Shown here: piece after piece, positions 30,466 through 40,413 of the stretch
Position numbering within the stretch: position 1 is the first letter of the stretch
Layout of the letters: each line of letters opens with the position of its first letter
The notes under the pieces: generated by a model
Databases searched by the model: none
What the model was told of the DNA's origin: nothing
Seen by the model: only the letters and a program-made list of their open reading frames with translations
Source of the DNA: Bacteroides sp.
GTDB taxonomy: Bacteria; Bacteroidota; Bacteroidia; Bacteroidales; Muribaculaceae
Direction of reading: 5' to 3'
Length of the DNA: 64,000 nucleotides
NCBI GenBank assembly: GCA_014802015.1
Contig: JAAVDB010000035.1
Location: 32,174 to 96,173, forward strand
Program-made: the position numbers and the translations under genes

Positions 30466-30504
30466 AATTATATTTGTTTTAGAGAGTGCCGTATGATGAA
30501 ATCG

Positions 30505-31848
30505 TTATGGTGCTGAGGTCTTGTCAGTGACAGCCTTGTAGCGGTTGCGTCTTTTCAGATGCCAGGCCAGAAGTTTGCCGCTTCGGTCCAGAGCCAGCAG
30601 GCTCAACAGTATTATAACAAACGGAGTGCTGACAAGTTTCAGCATATACTCTGTTTCGGGATCAAGCTCACGGATCACGCTGTCAGGATGAGTCTCGGAC
30701 AGGAATGTGTAGCCTATGGACGAAAGTGTGCGCTTCCACATCACTGTGCCCTTGTCAAGATATATCAATGCGGCGTTGCCTCGGGCCAGCTCCTTGAGCA
30801 TCTTTGGCTCGGACTGATATATGGGATAGGATGCCATGGATATATCTTTCCACCACTCAAGTCCCTCCTCATCACTGTTGATCAGTGCGACGAGACTGCC
30901 TCCGCGGGCGGTGATGATGTCATTGAGTTCATTTATAAGATATGTGTAAGACGGGTCGATGTATTTTATGTCAGGAATCGTGACTAAAAATTGTTCGGCT
31001 TCGCTGTCGATGACATCTGCGGTTATGTCCTCGCCGTCCTCAAGTACGGTAAATCCGTCAGTGTTCATCACGCCGCCGCTCACAAGGTGTCGGTCGACAA
31101 AAGTCCATGTCGAGTCGGGGAGTGCGTCGATCGTGAACGTGCGTTCCTCTCCATCCTTGGAGTATGTGTATTCGTATACGGTCCCGACCTCGTCATTATC
31201 GTCAGCATCGTCGTCACTATCCTCGGGCATCAGTGATGTCCCGATGGCATACTGGCGGAAATCAATCATCGGCTGAATGTTGTAGCCGTAAAATTCGATG
31301 ACGAGTATATAGAGTGTGACCAGACCGCCTACTATCCATTGTACGTAGGGGAAGAAGAGTCCCTGCACGCGGGTATTATATATAATAAGGTATAGCAGTC
31401 CGGCCGATATAAACAGATTCTTGATGAATGTGGCCGTATTGGACAGTATCAGGAAGTCGCCGAAACATCCGCAGTCGTCGACCGGTGACCAGATCGCTAT
31501 ATACAGCGTGAGCGGTAGCATTACCGCCATGATCAATGAGAGCAGCCACACGGAGGCTCGGCGGTAGCATCCGAGCAATAGCAGCATGCCCCATATAAAT
31601 TCAAATGCTCCGAGTGCGAATGCCGCACATGTCACGAGCGAGCGCGGTATGTCCCATCCCCAGACGGTAAAGTATTCATTTATCTTTATAAAACTGCCCC
31701 ACGGATCTATGCCTTTGACAAATCCTGACAGGATGAATACCGCACCGATGAGTATACGCACGATCCATACGGCCGCCGGATGATATAGCCGTTCGCGCAG
31801 CGTGTTTTTATTCTCCCTCGGTGAGTTTGATGACTGCGAAGACTGCAT
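30505..31848 (-). CDS. DoxX-family membrane protein (BT_3928-like)
   Basis: 447 residues. N-terminal DoxX-type four-helix part (about 25-180): VRILIGAVFILSGFVKGIDP, ALGAFEFIWGMLLLLGCYRR, DDCGCFGDFLILSNTATFIK. The CGCFGD pair of cysteines is the MauE-like feature that may connect to thiol redox. Residues about 215-410 lie in the periplasm, with a further helix near the end (STPFVIILLSLLAL). Bacteroidales proteins of this layout have no proven role. The start overlaps the DUF1599 gene by 41 bases, so the N-terminus is a little uncertain. Confidence 0.8.
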   Translation of the reverse strand: MQSSQSSNSPRENKNTLRERLYHPAAVWIVRILIGAVFILSGFVKGIDPWGSFIKINEYFTVWGWDIPRSLVTCAAFALGAFEFIWGMLLLLGCYRRASVWLLSLIMAVMLPLTLYIAIWSPVDDCGCFGDFLILSNTATFIKNLFISAGLLYLIIYNTRVQGLFFPYVQWIVGGLVTLYILVIEFYGYNIQPMIDFRQYAIGTSLMPEDSDDDADDNDEVGTVYEYTYSKDGEERTFTIDALPDSTWTFVDRHLVSGGVMNTDGFTVLEDGEDITADVIDSEAEQFLVTIPDIKYIDPSYTYLINELNDIITARGGSLVALINSDEEGLEWWKDISMASYPIYQSEPKMLKELARGNAALIYLDKGTVMWKRTLSSIGYTFLSETHPDSVIRELDPETEYMLKLVSTPFVIILLSLLALDRSGKLLAWHLKRRNRYKAVTDKTSAP

Positions 31849-32344
31849 AGTTGATAATATCGAAATAGTTTGAGTCTATACCTTCTGATATTAGGGTCTT
31901 GCCTGAGTTGCCTTCGATCTCCTTGACGCGTTGTATCTTGGTAAGTATGAAATCTGTGTAAGAATTGACCCTCATGCCGCGCCAGGCGTCGCCATAGTCA
32001 TGATTTTTTGCGGTCATAAGGTCACGGGCCATCTTCATTTTCGCATCATAGAGTGACATGGCGCGTTCGGCTGAGATGTCGGCGTTGTCGGCATATCCGA
32101 GGTCGAGCTGTATCAGTCCGATGATACCATAGTTTATAATGGCCATAAATTCGCCGAGTACCCCTTCGTCCACCATTGCTTCCTCTTCTTCGAGAGTGCG
32201 TATGCGTTTGGCTTTGATGTACAGCTGATCTGTGACCGAGCGTGGACGCATGATGCGCCATGATGCGCCATAGTCACGTAATTTCTTATAAAATACTTCC
32301 CGGCAAGGTGCCAGTGCGGTGTCGAATTGCGATAGGGTACTCAT
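31808..32344 (-). CDS. DUF1599 protein with two internal repeats
   Basis: 178 residues. Two homologous halves: REVFYKKLRDYGASWRIMRP ... GEFMAIINYGIIGLIQL (about 14-98) and ARDLMTAKNHDYGDAWRGMR ... FDIINYAVFAVIKL (about 110-176). Each half has the K-x3-YG-x-W and INY core of DUF1599. The family is linked to nucleotide modification in some genomic studies, but the activity is unknown. Single gene with the DoxX protein downstream. Confidence 0.85.
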   Translation of the reverse strand: MSTLSQFDTALAPCREVFYKKLRDYGASWRIMRPRSVTDQLYIKAKRIRTLEEEEAMVDEGVLGEFMAIINYGIIGLIQLDLGYADNADISAERAMSLYDAKMKMARDLMTAKNHDYGDAWRGMRVNSYTDFILTKIQRVKEIEGNSGKTLISEGIDSNYFDIINYAVFAVIKLTEGE

Positions 32345-32368
32345 ATCTGAAAGTCAGGAAATAAAAAA

Positions 32369-32406
32369 TACCGTCGCAAGGGGTGATCAGACTCCTTGCG
32401 ACGGTA
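32369..32406 (-). terminator. Terminator of the TPR protein gene
   Basis: TACCGTCGCAAGG (32369-32381) and CCTTGCGACGGTA (32394-32406), a perfect 13-base stem with an A run on the left, giving a T run on the minus transcript. Confidence 0.9.
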
Positions 32407-32420
32407 TGGATGTTGTCGAA

Positions 32421-33644
32421 TTAGAGGAGGAGTTTCTCTACACGTTCGAGGTTAGCGCCGTCGTTAAGATTATAGTATACAATCTTAAGGTTGGTGAGGG
32501 CATTGGTCATCTCGTTGTCGAGCTCGTATGCCTTCTCAAGATATACGGCTGCCTCCTTGAGAAGGGGATTCATGGTCTCGACGCGATACTTGTTGTACTC
32601 AGCCTGGCTCATGTCGCCGGTCTTCTCGTCAAGACGCTCGTACTGCTGGATGAGTGATGTGCCGTAGCTGAAGTTGACCATGGCGTTGTTAGGATCGATC
32701 TCGACAGCCTTTTTGAATGAAGACTGAGAGTTTTCCTTGTCACCCTTCTCGTCATAGAGCACTCCGATGAGGTAGTAATTGGTGCCGTTGGTGGGATCGT
32801 TCTTGATAGCAGTGCCCAGCAGTTCCATTGCGTCGTCATACTTCTTGTCGGCGATGTAAGACGAGATGATGCGCTGGAGGAAGTCGGGTTTCTCATTGCC
32901 GAACTTCTCGTATGCTATCTGAGAATACTTGAGTTTGCGGGCCTCATCGTTCATCTGATATGCTACAGAGTAAGCATAGTCATAAGCGGCGATGTCGTCA
33001 TATCCGATCTCCATCATCTTCTCGAATGCGGCTGCGGCTTCGGGAAGTTTCTCAGCCTGCCATGCGGCGAGTCCTGCATAATAGGCCATCTGAGCTGCCA
33101 CAGAGTCGGGCAGTGCTGCGGGAGCTGCCTCACCGAGGCTCTTGTTGCCGGGGATGGCAACGTAGGCCATGAATGCCTCGTAAGCTTTGGGGTAGTTGTG
33201 TGAATCCCAGAAGCCTGAACCGGCGTTGGCGAAGTCATTGTGGTGGTTGGCGATAGTCTGAGCAATCTCCTTCGAGTATTTGGTCTTCACTTTACCCTTG
33301 GCATCGGTCACGGTGTCGAGGCTGAGGGCCTTGAGTCCGTAATTGTAACCGTCGAGAAGAGCTGAACCCATCTCGTCGAGATTTACGTCCTTGCCGATCA
33401 TTCTCTGGCCGAGCATGTCGTCATAGAGTTTGAAACCTGCCTTGCCGGGAATCCAGTAGGTCTGAGCGTTGCCCGAGGTCTCAGCATCGCTGAATGCGGG
33501 TGTGATGGTCTTGACAGCATTCTGATAGCTACCATAAGAGTTTACGCTCTTGAAAGCCTTTTCACCTTCCTTAACGGTGGCAGTCTGAGCTGACATTGAC
33601 GCGGCTGCAAACAGTCCGAGCGTCAGAACGCAGATTTTTTTCAT
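32421..33644 (-). CDS. Tetratricopeptide repeat protein, exported
   Basis: 407 residues. Signal peptide at 1-19 (ends MSA). Helical repeats throughout; the clearest TPR units are about 175-210 (MAYYAGLAAWQAEKLPEAAA) and 285-320 (TNYYLIGVLYDEKGDKENSQ, SSFKKAVEIDPNNAMV). A last repeat ends near residue 400. A periplasmic scaffold is the likely role; partner unknown. It follows gyrA by 42 bases without a visible terminator between them. Confidence 0.85.
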   Translation of the reverse strand: MKKICVLTLGLFAAASMSAQTATVKEGEKAFKSVNSYGSYQNAVKTITPAFSDAETSGNAQTYWIPGKAGFKLYDDMLGQRMIGKDVNLDEMGSALLDGYNYGLKALSLDTVTDAKGKVKTKYSKEIAQTIANHHNDFANAGSGFWDSHNYPKAYEAFMAYVAIPGNKSLGEAAPAALPDSVAAQMAYYAGLAAWQAEKLPEAAAAFEKMMEIGYDDIAAYDYAYSVAYQMNDEARKLKYSQIAYEKFGNEKPDFLQRIISSYIADKKYDDAMELLGTAIKNDPTNGTNYYLIGVLYDEKGDKENSQSSFKKAVEIDPNNAMVNFSYGTSLIQQYERLDEKTGDMSQAEYNKYRVETMNPLLKEAAVYLEKAYELDNEMTNALTNLKIVYYNLNDGANLERVEKLLL

Positions 33645-33686
33645 AAGTAGGTATTATTAGAGTTGGTAATTTATTTACATTAATTA

Positions 33687-36320
33687 TTACTGTTCGTCAG
33701 AATCGTCGGCGTCATCGCTCAACTCCACATCTTCGTCCTCGATCTCTTCGGATTCCTCCTCGGTCTCGATGATCGTCTCGTCGATGATGAGTTCTTCGCT
33801 CTCGTTCTGAGCTTCTACTTCAGCTACCTCTTCCTCCGGATCGGAATCAACGCAGCATACTGAAGCGATGGTGTCGTTGCGCTTGTCAAGATTGATGATG
33901 CGTACACCCTGAGTGTAACGGCCCTGAACCTTGATGTCGCTGACATGGATACGGAGTGTGATACCGCTCTTGTTGATGATGACGAGGTCATTGCCGTCGT
34001 TGACGCTCTCGATGGCTACGAGGCGGCCGGTACGTTCGGTTATATTCATCGTGCGTACACCCTTACCGCCACGGTTGGTGATGCGGTAGACCGGTACACG
34101 TTCGATCTTGCCGTCGATCTCGGTCTCGATGTCGAGTGCGGTGCGCTTGCCATATCCGCGCTCACTGAGCACCATTACATTATTATTGGTGTCAGCCGGC
34201 ATACATATCAGGCCTACCACTTCGTCGTCATCGCCATCGAGGGTCATGCCGCGTACACCTGTGGACATACGGCCCATCTCGCGGACCTTGTTTTCAGGGA
34301 ATCGGATGGCACGGCCGTTGCGGTTGGCCATGAGTATGTCGCAGTTGCCGTCGGTCATCTCTACGCTGAGGAGTTCGTCGCCTTCACGTATGATGATGGC
34401 GTTCACACCCTTGGCGCGCGGACGGGAGTAGGCTTTGAGGCTGGTCTTCTTGATGACGCCCTTCTTGGTGGCGAATACGAGATTGTGTGTCGATACGAAC
34501 TCTTCATCACCGAGATTTTTGGTACAGATGAATGCCTTGATGGCGTCGTCAGGCTCGATGTTGAGCATGTTCTGGATGGCACGTCCCTTGGTGTTCTTGG
34601 CACCTTCGGGCAACTCGTATACTTTGAGCCAGTAGCAACGACCCTTCTGTGTGAAGAAGAGCATGTAGTTGTGCATCGATGCGGGATAGATATGCTCGAT
34701 GAAGTCCTCATCGCGTGTATCAGAACCTTTGGCTCCGACACCGCCGCGGTTCTGCGCGCGGAACTCACTCAGTTGTGTGCGCTTAATGTATCCGCGGTGC
34801 GATATGGTGATGATCATGTCATCATCGGCATAGAAGTCCTCGGCATTGAAGTCGCCGGCTGCATATTCGATGTCGGTGCGACGTTTGTCGCCATACTTGT
34901 CGCGCACCTCGATGAGTTCGCTCTTGATGAGTTCGCGGCACACGTTGTCATCCGACAGGATGAGTTCGAGGCGGGCGATCTCGCGCTCAAGTTCCTCATA
35001 TTCGTTCTTGAGCTTGTCCTGCTCCAGACCGGTGAGCTGGCGCAGACGCATCTCGACGATGGCCGCTGTCTGCGGGTCGGTGAGGGCGAAGCGCTCCTTG
35101 AGGTGTTCGCGTGCGATCTGAGTGTCGGCAGCCGCGCGAATGATGCGTATCACCTCGTCGATGTTCTGTGAGGCGATGATGAGACCTTCGAGGATATGAG
35201 CACGCTCCTGAGCCTTGCGCAGCTCGTACTTGGTGCGGCGTATCACCACATCGTGACGGTGGTTGACAAACTCTCTGATGAGATCCTTGAGGTTAAGCGT
35301 GCGCGGGCGTCCGCCTACGAGTGCCACATTGTTGACGCTGAACGATGACTGCATCTGTGTCATCTTGTAGAGTTTGTTCAGCACGACATTGGCGTTGGCG
35401 TCGCTCTTGAGCTTAATGACGATGCGCATACCTTTATAGTTACTTTCGTCATTTATGTCAGCGATGCCGTCAAGCTTCTTGTCGGTCACGAGGTCGGCGA
35501 TGTAGGTGATGAGCTCGGCCTTGTTGACGTTGTAAGGAATCTCGGTGACGATGATATTCTCATGGTTGCCTTCAGCCTCGATCTCAGCCTTGGCGCGTAT
35601 CACTACACGACCGCGGCCGGTCTCGTAAGCCTCCTTGACGCCACTGTAGCCGTAGATGGTGCCGCCGGTGGGGAAGTCGGGGGCGGGGATATGCTTCATG
35701 AGTCCCTCGACGTCAATCTCGGGATCATCTATATAAGCGACACAAGCGTTGATAGCCTCGGCAAGGTTGTGGGTAGGCATGTTGGTAGCCATACCTACGG
35801 CGATGCCCGACGCTCCGTTGACCAGAAGGTTGGGGAAGCGTGTCGGGAGCACTACGGGTTCCAGGCGCGAGTTATCATAGTTGGGCTGGAAGTCTACAGT
35901 CTCCGAATCGATGTCGGCGAGCATTTCCTCACCGAGTTTTTCGAGACGTACCTCGGTGTAACGCATGGCGGCCGCGCCGTCACCGTCGACCGAGCCGAAG
36001 TTGCCGTGTCCGTCAACGAGACAATAACGCATGGCCCAGGGCTGTGCGAGACGGACTACGGTGCCGTAGATCGATGAGTCACCGTGCGGGTGATACTTAC
36101 CCATGACCTCACCGACGCAGTTGGCGGCCTTCTTGTGGGGCTTGTCAGATGTGTTGCCCATCTCGTTCATGCCGAAGAGCACACGTCTGTGGACGGGCTT
36201 CAGACCGTCGCGTACGTCAGGAAGCGCACGCGACACTATCACCGACATTGAGTAGTCGATGTAGGCGCTCTTCATTTCATTTTCGATGTCTATCTTTATA
36301 ATTCGGTCTTCTTCAATCAT
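33687..36320 (-). CDS. gyrA: DNA gyrase subunit A
   Basis: 877 residues from the ATG at 36320. The ATG at 36362 overlaps -7-like elements and adds residues not typical of GyrA. Breakage-reunion domain: [34 protein letters not shown], active-site Tyr in [11 protein letters not shown] (about 121). The C-terminal beta-pinwheel has the GyrA-box in NRGGKGV. A 50-residue very acidic tail closes the protein ([20 protein letters not shown]). Residue 82 is Ser (E. coli 83), while residue 86 (E. coli Asp87) is Gly. Confidence 0.97.
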   Translation of the reverse strand: MIEEDRIIKIDIENEMKSAYIDYSMSVIVSRALPDVRDGLKPVHRRVLFGMNEMGNTSDKPHKKAANCVGEVMGKYHPHGDSSIYGTVVRLAQPWAMRYCLVDGHGNFGSVDGDGAAAMRYTEVRLEKLGEEMLADIDSETVDFQPNYDNSRLEPVVLPTRFPNLLVNGASGIAVGMATNMPTHNLAEAINACVAYIDDPEIDVEGLMKHIPAPDFPTGGTIYGYSGVKEAYETGRGRVVIRAKAEIEAEGNHENIIVTEIPYNVNKAELITYIADLVTDKKLDGIADINDESNYKGMRIVIKLKSDANANVVLNKLYKMTQMQSSFSVNNVALVGGRPRTLNLKDLIREFVNHRHDVVIRRTKYELRKAQERAHILEGLIIASQNIDEVIRIIRAAADTQIAREHLKERFALTDPQTAAIVEMRLRQLTGLEQDKLKNEYEELEREIARLELILSDDNVCRELIKSELIEVRDKYGDKRRTDIEYAAGDFNAEDFYADDDMIITISHRGYIKRTQLSEFRAQNRGGVGAKGSDTRDEDFIEHIYPASMHNYMLFFTQKGRCYWLKVYELPEGAKNTKGRAIQNMLNIEPDDAIKAFICTKNLGDEEFVSTHNLVFATKKGVIKKTSLKAYSRPRAKGVNAIIIREGDELLSVEMTDGNCDILMANRNGRAIRFPENKVREMGRMSTGVRGMTLDGDDDEVVGLICMPADTNNNVMVLSERGYGKRTALDIETEIDGKIERVPVYRITNRGGKGVRTMNITERTGRLVAIESVNDGNDLVIINKSGITLRIHVSDIKVQGRYTQGVRIINLDKRNDTIASVCCVDSDPEEEVAEVEAQNESEELIIDETIIETEEESEEIEDEDVELSDDADDSDEQ

Positions 36321-36349
36321 CGTTAATTGAAATGTGATGTTTTTTACGA

Positions 36350-36369
36350 CAAATTTACCCACAAAGGTA
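36350..36369 (-). promoter_or_regulatory. Candidate -7 elements of gyrA
   Basis: Two minus-strand TAnnTTTG matches: TACCTTTG (36369-36362) and TAAATTTG (36357-36350). A TTTG at 36385-36382 is 24 bases from the second, longer than usual. Either would place the transcript start downstream of the ATG at 36362, in favour of the start at 36320. Confidence 0.5.
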
Positions 36370-36418
36370 ATAATATTTTTCCAAAATAGCGGTAATTTTA
36401 TGGTAATAAATTAGGCCG

Positions 36419-37978
36419 TTATTGTAGATATTTGAGAAATATATCTTTATGTGGGGCCTCGGATTCGGATATTTTTGTCCGCAACCGTACACGGCGATTG
36501 TATATGACTTCACGGCGCTCACCCATCATCAGGCACATCGAGGGGATGGACAGGCCTATGGCGTTGTATAGGAACAGTTTCCGATCCGATTCTTTGATGT
36601 TGGGAAGTTCGGCATCGAGCATCGTCATCACACCGTCGGATGTACGGTCAAGATATTTTCCGAGCCGTGTGATGAAGTTGTCTGACGATGCCATGCTTCT
36701 GATAGTCCTGAATGTCTCGCGTGCGGTCCTGGATTTATCAGATTCTTTGGTGTAATTCTCGTAATATGTATCACATAGCCGGCTGAGGATGGTTAGGTTC
36801 TCTTCCTCAAGACCGTGGAGCGAAGATCGCAGTTCGGCGGCTGAAAGCATGTTCTGCTCCTCGCGCATGCGGCGGCTCGCGATCACTGCCCGGGTGTACA
36901 TGCATATAGCTGTAATCACCATGATTGAGAATGCGAGGATGATGACGAGGATGATGCGTTGAGTATGTATGGTATTCTCGCGCGTCAGTACCTCCTCATA
37001 CTGAACCTGTGTTGCAGTCTCTTTGACGTCGTTTTGGAATGTCGAGCGAAATTCTCTCTTTCTCGTATCATTTATTCTGAATGCTACGTATGCCGTCAGG
37101 CCGTCGGCATCCATGCGTTGATTGATGATCTTGTCGCAATAGTGCTGTCGGTAGTATAGCATGAAATCGCGTGCAAGGTACGGGTGCCCGAGTTTCCAGA
37201 GTTCTGTCGTGATGAGGTGTGCCCTCGTCGGATCAATATCAACGGAGTCGTTGACTATCTCTGTGTGCCATCCATCATCCGAAATGATTTTTTCGATCAG
37301 ATTTTCAGGATCGAACTGCTTGATGCCGTCAATGTGAATGTAGTCAGGAGATGAGTTGAGCCTGATACTATTACAGATGTTTTGATACAGCCGTTCGCCA
37401 CGCAGTGCGGCACTGTCGGAGTATGAATGAAACTCCATGACTGTGTCGTTGTCACGAAACCGTGATGCCATCTGTTCGAGTTCCTTACCGAAATCGTTAA
37501 TGTAAACATTTACATCATTTTGGTATTCGAACTCTGATAGCACTTCATACATGTTGTCAAAGTCTTTGTTCCTGTAATATACCTCACACAGGGCTATTGC
37601 ATGACGAGCCTTCGCATTGATGTCGTATATGGAGTCGGACAGATCCATCAGCCCGCGACGAGAGAGTATCAGCACACTGTCGTCGCAATCTTCTACGGCA
37701 AGTTTTTCGGCTTTAAGAAATGCTCTCATCGCCTCGGGATAATTCAGCATATTAAGGTTGCATTTTCCGATCAGGTATCGGATATATGCTTCCCGGTTGT
37801 CGTGTCGACTGTCGTCAATGCTGTCGAGTAGGACGAGCGCTGAGTCGGGACGGACATCAATCAGTGAGGCTGCCCGGTCGATGCGGTCGACATCAATAAC
37901 TGACGGTCTGCCGCATGAGCCGACCGTCAGAATGAGTGTTAATATCAATAATAAGGGATAATCAAAGGGTATTCGCAT
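36419..37978 (-). CDS. Lipoprotein-anchored TPR protein with a membrane helix and cytosolic helix-turn-helix-like end (cassette copy 1)
   Basis: 519 residues from the ATG at 37978. Signal peptide with lipobox LTVGSC (Cys22). TPR-like helices cover about 30-280 (RPDSALVLLDSI, YIRYLIGKCNLNMLNYPEAM). One membrane helix at about 340-363 (IILVIILAFSIMVITAICMY), then a coiled coil (EEQNMLSAAELRSSLHGLEE). The C-terminal 60 residues (KESDRKLFLYNAIGLSIPSM; EVIYNRRVRLRTKI) look like a LuxR-type DNA-binding helix set, though this is not certain. Topology would put TPRs in the periplasm and the end in the cytosol. Paralogue at 40414-41958. The upstream gene is a lipoprotein 48 bases away. Confidence 0.7.
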   Translation of the reverse strand: MRIPFDYPLLLILTLILTVGSCGRPSVIDVDRIDRAASLIDVRPDSALVLLDSIDDSRHDNREAYIRYLIGKCNLNMLNYPEAMRAFLKAEKLAVEDCDDSVLILSRRGLMDLSDSIYDINAKARHAIALCEVYYRNKDFDNMYEVLSEFEYQNDVNVYINDFGKELEQMASRFRDNDTVMEFHSYSDSAALRGERLYQNICNSIRLNSSPDYIHIDGIKQFDPENLIEKIISDDGWHTEIVNDSVDIDPTRAHLITTELWKLGHPYLARDFMLYYRQHYCDKIINQRMDADGLTAYVAFRINDTRKREFRSTFQNDVKETATQVQYEEVLTRENTIHTQRIILVIILAFSIMVITAICMYTRAVIASRRMREEQNMLSAAELRSSLHGLEEENLTILSRLCDTYYENYTKESDKSRTARETFRTIRSMASSDNFITRLGKYLDRTSDGVMTMLDAELPNIKESDRKLFLYNAIGLSIPSMCLMMGERREVIYNRRVRLRTKISESEAPHKDIFLKYLQ

Positions 37979-38026
37979 GCGCAAATTTACAAAAAAATAG
38001 ACAGATAAGTGTCAATATCTTGTTCC

Positions 38027-38617
38027 TTATAAATCTCCAATTGGTGCGAGAATGAACTCCCCATTGAGAATTTTAGCTTGTATACCCACCGAATACGCGT
38101 ATTCATAAATTTGAGGAGCCACTTGGCGAGTGAAATCCTGCATTATATACATTTCGCTGTCGCTGTATACGTGTCCGTATGCTTTACCGGGATATTCATT
38201 GTCTGCCCGTTCGTATCTGACTTGGTAATATTTAATGTCGGGTATGAATTTATCTTTTACCAGGGTTTCATAAACCACGCTGAAACCTCTTAGGGACAAG
38301 GTCACTTTGTAATAGTTGTTGATATGTCTTATTTCAACTGTCCCTATTCTTGATTTACCGCGGTCAGGAGCCTTAATTATCCGATGCTTCATTTGTTCGG
38401 CAAATTCGGCTGAATCGAGCAACTCTACTGTTTCCCAGTCATCCAAGAGTGTCGCGTCGTTTAGAGAATCAGTCTCAATTGAGTCGATGATGGTCGGCGT
38501 GATAAGGTCGGAATAATTATCCGCAGATGTGAGGGGGGTATCATCTGATGTACAGGATGAGAAGTATGTCACGGATGCTGACAGTAGGATGAGAGTGTAA
38601 ATTAATTTGTGCCTCAT
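38027..38617 (-). CDS. Lipoprotein of the duplicated cassette (copy 1)
   Basis: 196 residues from the ATG at 38617. An ATG at 38668 lies inside the -7 box of the promoter at 38666-38697, so it cannot be the start. Signal peptide ends in the lipobox YFSSC, followed by TSDD, the Bacteroidetes type of surface or outer-membrane lipoprotein. The mature part (about 175 residues) has no known domain. It ends with VGIQAKILNGEFILAPIGDL, faintly like the end of the lipoprotein of copy 2 (IGFQAILNGNNVII). The gene is first of a two-gene unit with the TPR protein. Confidence 0.7.
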   Translation of the reverse strand: MRHKLIYTLILLSASVTYFSSCTSDDTPLTSADNYSDLITPTIIDSIETDSLNDATLLDDWETVELLDSAEFAEQMKHRIIKAPDRGKSRIGTVEIRHINNYYKVTLSLRGFSVVYETLVKDKFIPDIKYYQVRYERADNEYPGKAYGHVYSDSEMYIMQDFTRQVAPQIYEYAYSVGIQAKILNGEFILAPIGDL

Positions 38618-38665
38618 AACTTTTGGTTTGATTAATGTTGTGAATTTATCCGATCGAATATGGCG

Positions 38666-38697
38666 CAAAATTATCGGATGCGGCCGTCTTAAACAAA
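38666..38697 (-). promoter_or_regulatory. Promoter of cassette copy 1
   Basis: Minus strand: TTTG (38697-38694), 20-base spacer, TAATTTTG (38673-38666). Exact consensus. It fixes the lipoprotein start at 38617, leader about 40 bases. Confidence 0.8.
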
Positions 38698-38717
38698 AAT
38701 CAGAGCGTTTATTTTAT

Positions 38718-38798
38718 TTATCAATCAATTGGTAATGGCTTGATTTATAGCAGTCTAAGCAGGTGTACTAACGCATAATATTTATCAATTTGTAATGG
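38718..38798. repeat. Two short direct repeats upstream of rlmD
   Basis: TTTATCAATCAATTGGTAATGG (two blocks, from about 38718) recurs as TTTATCAATTTGTAATGG (38781-38798) with a four-base deletion. The copies are about 63 bases apart, in the spacer between the divergent cassette and rlmD promoters. Confidence 0.4.
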
Positions 38799-38934
38799 TG
38801 TGTCAGTCAGGGAAATAGGAGTACGAGGATGAACTTATGAAATGTTAAAAAATGTGATATAGATGGCCGTGCGCGGATTTATTGAGTAATTTTGACGACA
38901 AATTAATAAGCTGTTATATATTCATTAAATTAAA

Positions 38935-40347
38935 ATGGCCAGAAAACGTAAGGAACTCCCCGTACTCGAAGGGGTCAAGATAACTGACGTGGCTGCTGAG
39001 GGTAATGCCCTGGCGCGCGTTGATGAAATGGTAGTATTCATCCCTTTCGGTGCGCCGGGTGATGTGGCTGACGTAAAACTTGACCGTAAGAAAAAGTCGT
39101 ACGCCGAGGGACACATCGAGCGTATTATCGAGCCGTCTCCTGTCAGGGTCGAGCCGCGGTGCGAGCACTTCACCGTGTGTGGCGGTTGTCGCTGGCAGCA
39201 TCTGCCTTACGAGTTTCAGCTACAGTGCAAGCAGCGTCAGGTCAAGGATGCACTTGAACGGATAGCCAAGATTCCTTTCCCTGAGATTACTCCGATTCTC
39301 GGTTCGGAGGAGATATGGGAGTACCGCAATAAGATGGAATATACATTCTCGTCAAAAATGTGGCTCACATTTGATCAGATGCGTTCGGGGGTGGAGTTTC
39401 CTGACCGCAGGGCGGCCGGATTTCATATCCCGGGAGGATTTGATAAGGTGCTTGACATTCATGCCTGTCATCTTCAGGATGATCTCGGCAACCGCATACG
39501 CACGTTTATCAAGAATTACGGTAAGGAACACGATCTTGAGTTCTATGACATCAGAGCCAACAAGGGTTTCCTGCGTACGCTGATGATACGTATCGCATCG
39601 ACAGGCGAGGTGATGGTGCTTCTTGCTGTCGGAGAGGATAATCCCGAGGCTATAGAGGCTGTTATGTCGGCTGTGGCTGACGAGTTTCCCGAGATTACGT
39701 CTCTGCAATATGTGATCAATACCAAAGTCAACGATACTGTAGGCGATCTTGACATAGTGACTTGGAAAGGACGTGATTATATAGAGGAGGAGATGGAGGG
39801 TCTGAAGTTTCGTATCGGGCCGAAATCATTCTATCAGACCAATTCACGTCAGGCATACCGCCTGTATAGCGTAGTACGTGATTTTGCAAAGCTGAAAGGT
39901 GACGAACTTGTCTATGATCTCTATACCGGCACCGGAACGATAGCTCTGTTCCTCGCCCGCAGTTGTCGCCACGTGGTCGGTGTGGAATATGTGCCTGAGG
40001 CTATCGAGGATGCCAAGGTGAATGCCGCCGCCAACGGACTTGATAATACGGAGTTTTATGCGGGTGACATGAAGAATGTATTGACCGCAGACTTTATCGG
40101 GCGTCACGGTCAGCCTGACGTTATGATTGTCGATCCCCCCCGTGCCGGCATGCATGAGGATGTCGTAAAGGTTATTCTTGATGCGGCACCCGAGCGTATT
40201 GTATACGTGAGCTGTAATCCGGCCACTCAGGCCCGCGATCTGGCACTGCTGCATGAGAAGTATGACGTCGAGGCCGTGCAGCCTGTGGATATGTTCCCCC
40301 ACACACAGCATGTGGAGAATGTCGTGGCTCTGACGTTGAGAAAATAA
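38935..40347 (+). CDS. rlmD: 23S rRNA (uracil-5-)-methyltransferase, RlmD type
   Basis: 470 residues. N-terminal TRAM domain (about 8-65: VKITDVAAEGNALARV, AEGHIERIIE). Iron-sulfur cysteines in CEHFTVCGGCRWQHL and HACHLQ. SAM-binding motif LVYDLYTGTGTIALFLARSC, then DPPRAGM and the catalytic cysteine in YVSCNPATQARDLALL. Methylates C5 of a uracil in 23S rRNA (U1939 in E. coli numbering, by family). The family also has RlmCD; the choice of RlmD is by overall layout. The TAATTTTG at 38887-38894 is a candidate -7 box. Confidence 0.85.
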   Translation: MARKRKELPVLEGVKITDVAAEGNALARVDEMVVFIPFGAPGDVADVKLDRKKKSYAEGHIERIIEPSPVRVEPRCEHFTVCGGCRWQHLPYEFQLQCKQRQVKDALERIAKIPFPEITPILGSEEIWEYRNKMEYTFSSKMWLTFDQMRSGVEFPDRRAAGFHIPGGFDKVLDIHACHLQDDLGNRIRTFIKNYGKEHDLEFYDIRANKGFLRTLMIRIASTGEVMVLLAVGEDNPEAIEAVMSAVADEFPEITSLQYVINTKVNDTVGDLDIVTWKGRDYIEEEMEGLKFRIGPKSFYQTNSRQAYRLYSVVRDFAKLKGDELVYDLYTGTGTIALFLARSCRHVVGVEYVPEAIEDAKVNAAANGLDNTEFYAGDMKNVLTADFIGRHGQPDVMIVDPPRAGMHEDVVKVILDAAPERIVYVSCNPATQARDLALLHEKYDVEAVQPVDMFPHTQHVENVVALTLRK

Positions 40348-40370
40348 GATATAAGATAATAATAAAGCAT

Positions 40371-40409
40371 ATCACGGATGCCGGAAGTTAAAATTCAGGC
40401 ATCCGTGAT
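40371..40409. terminator. Bidirectional terminator between rlmD and the TPR gene of copy 2
   Basis: ATCACGGATGCC (40371-40382) pairs perfectly with GGCATCCGTGAT (40398-40409); the genes on both sides converge on it. Confidence 0.85.
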
Positions 40410-40413
40410 GTGT

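Noticed and set aside
33945..35171. Plus-strand ORF of 408 codons
   Set aside because: Antisense shadow of gyrA; its composition follows the reverse complement of a conserved gene.
36321..36362. Longer GyrA start
   Set aside because: The region holds -7 elements of the gyrA promoter, and the added residues are not GyrA-like.
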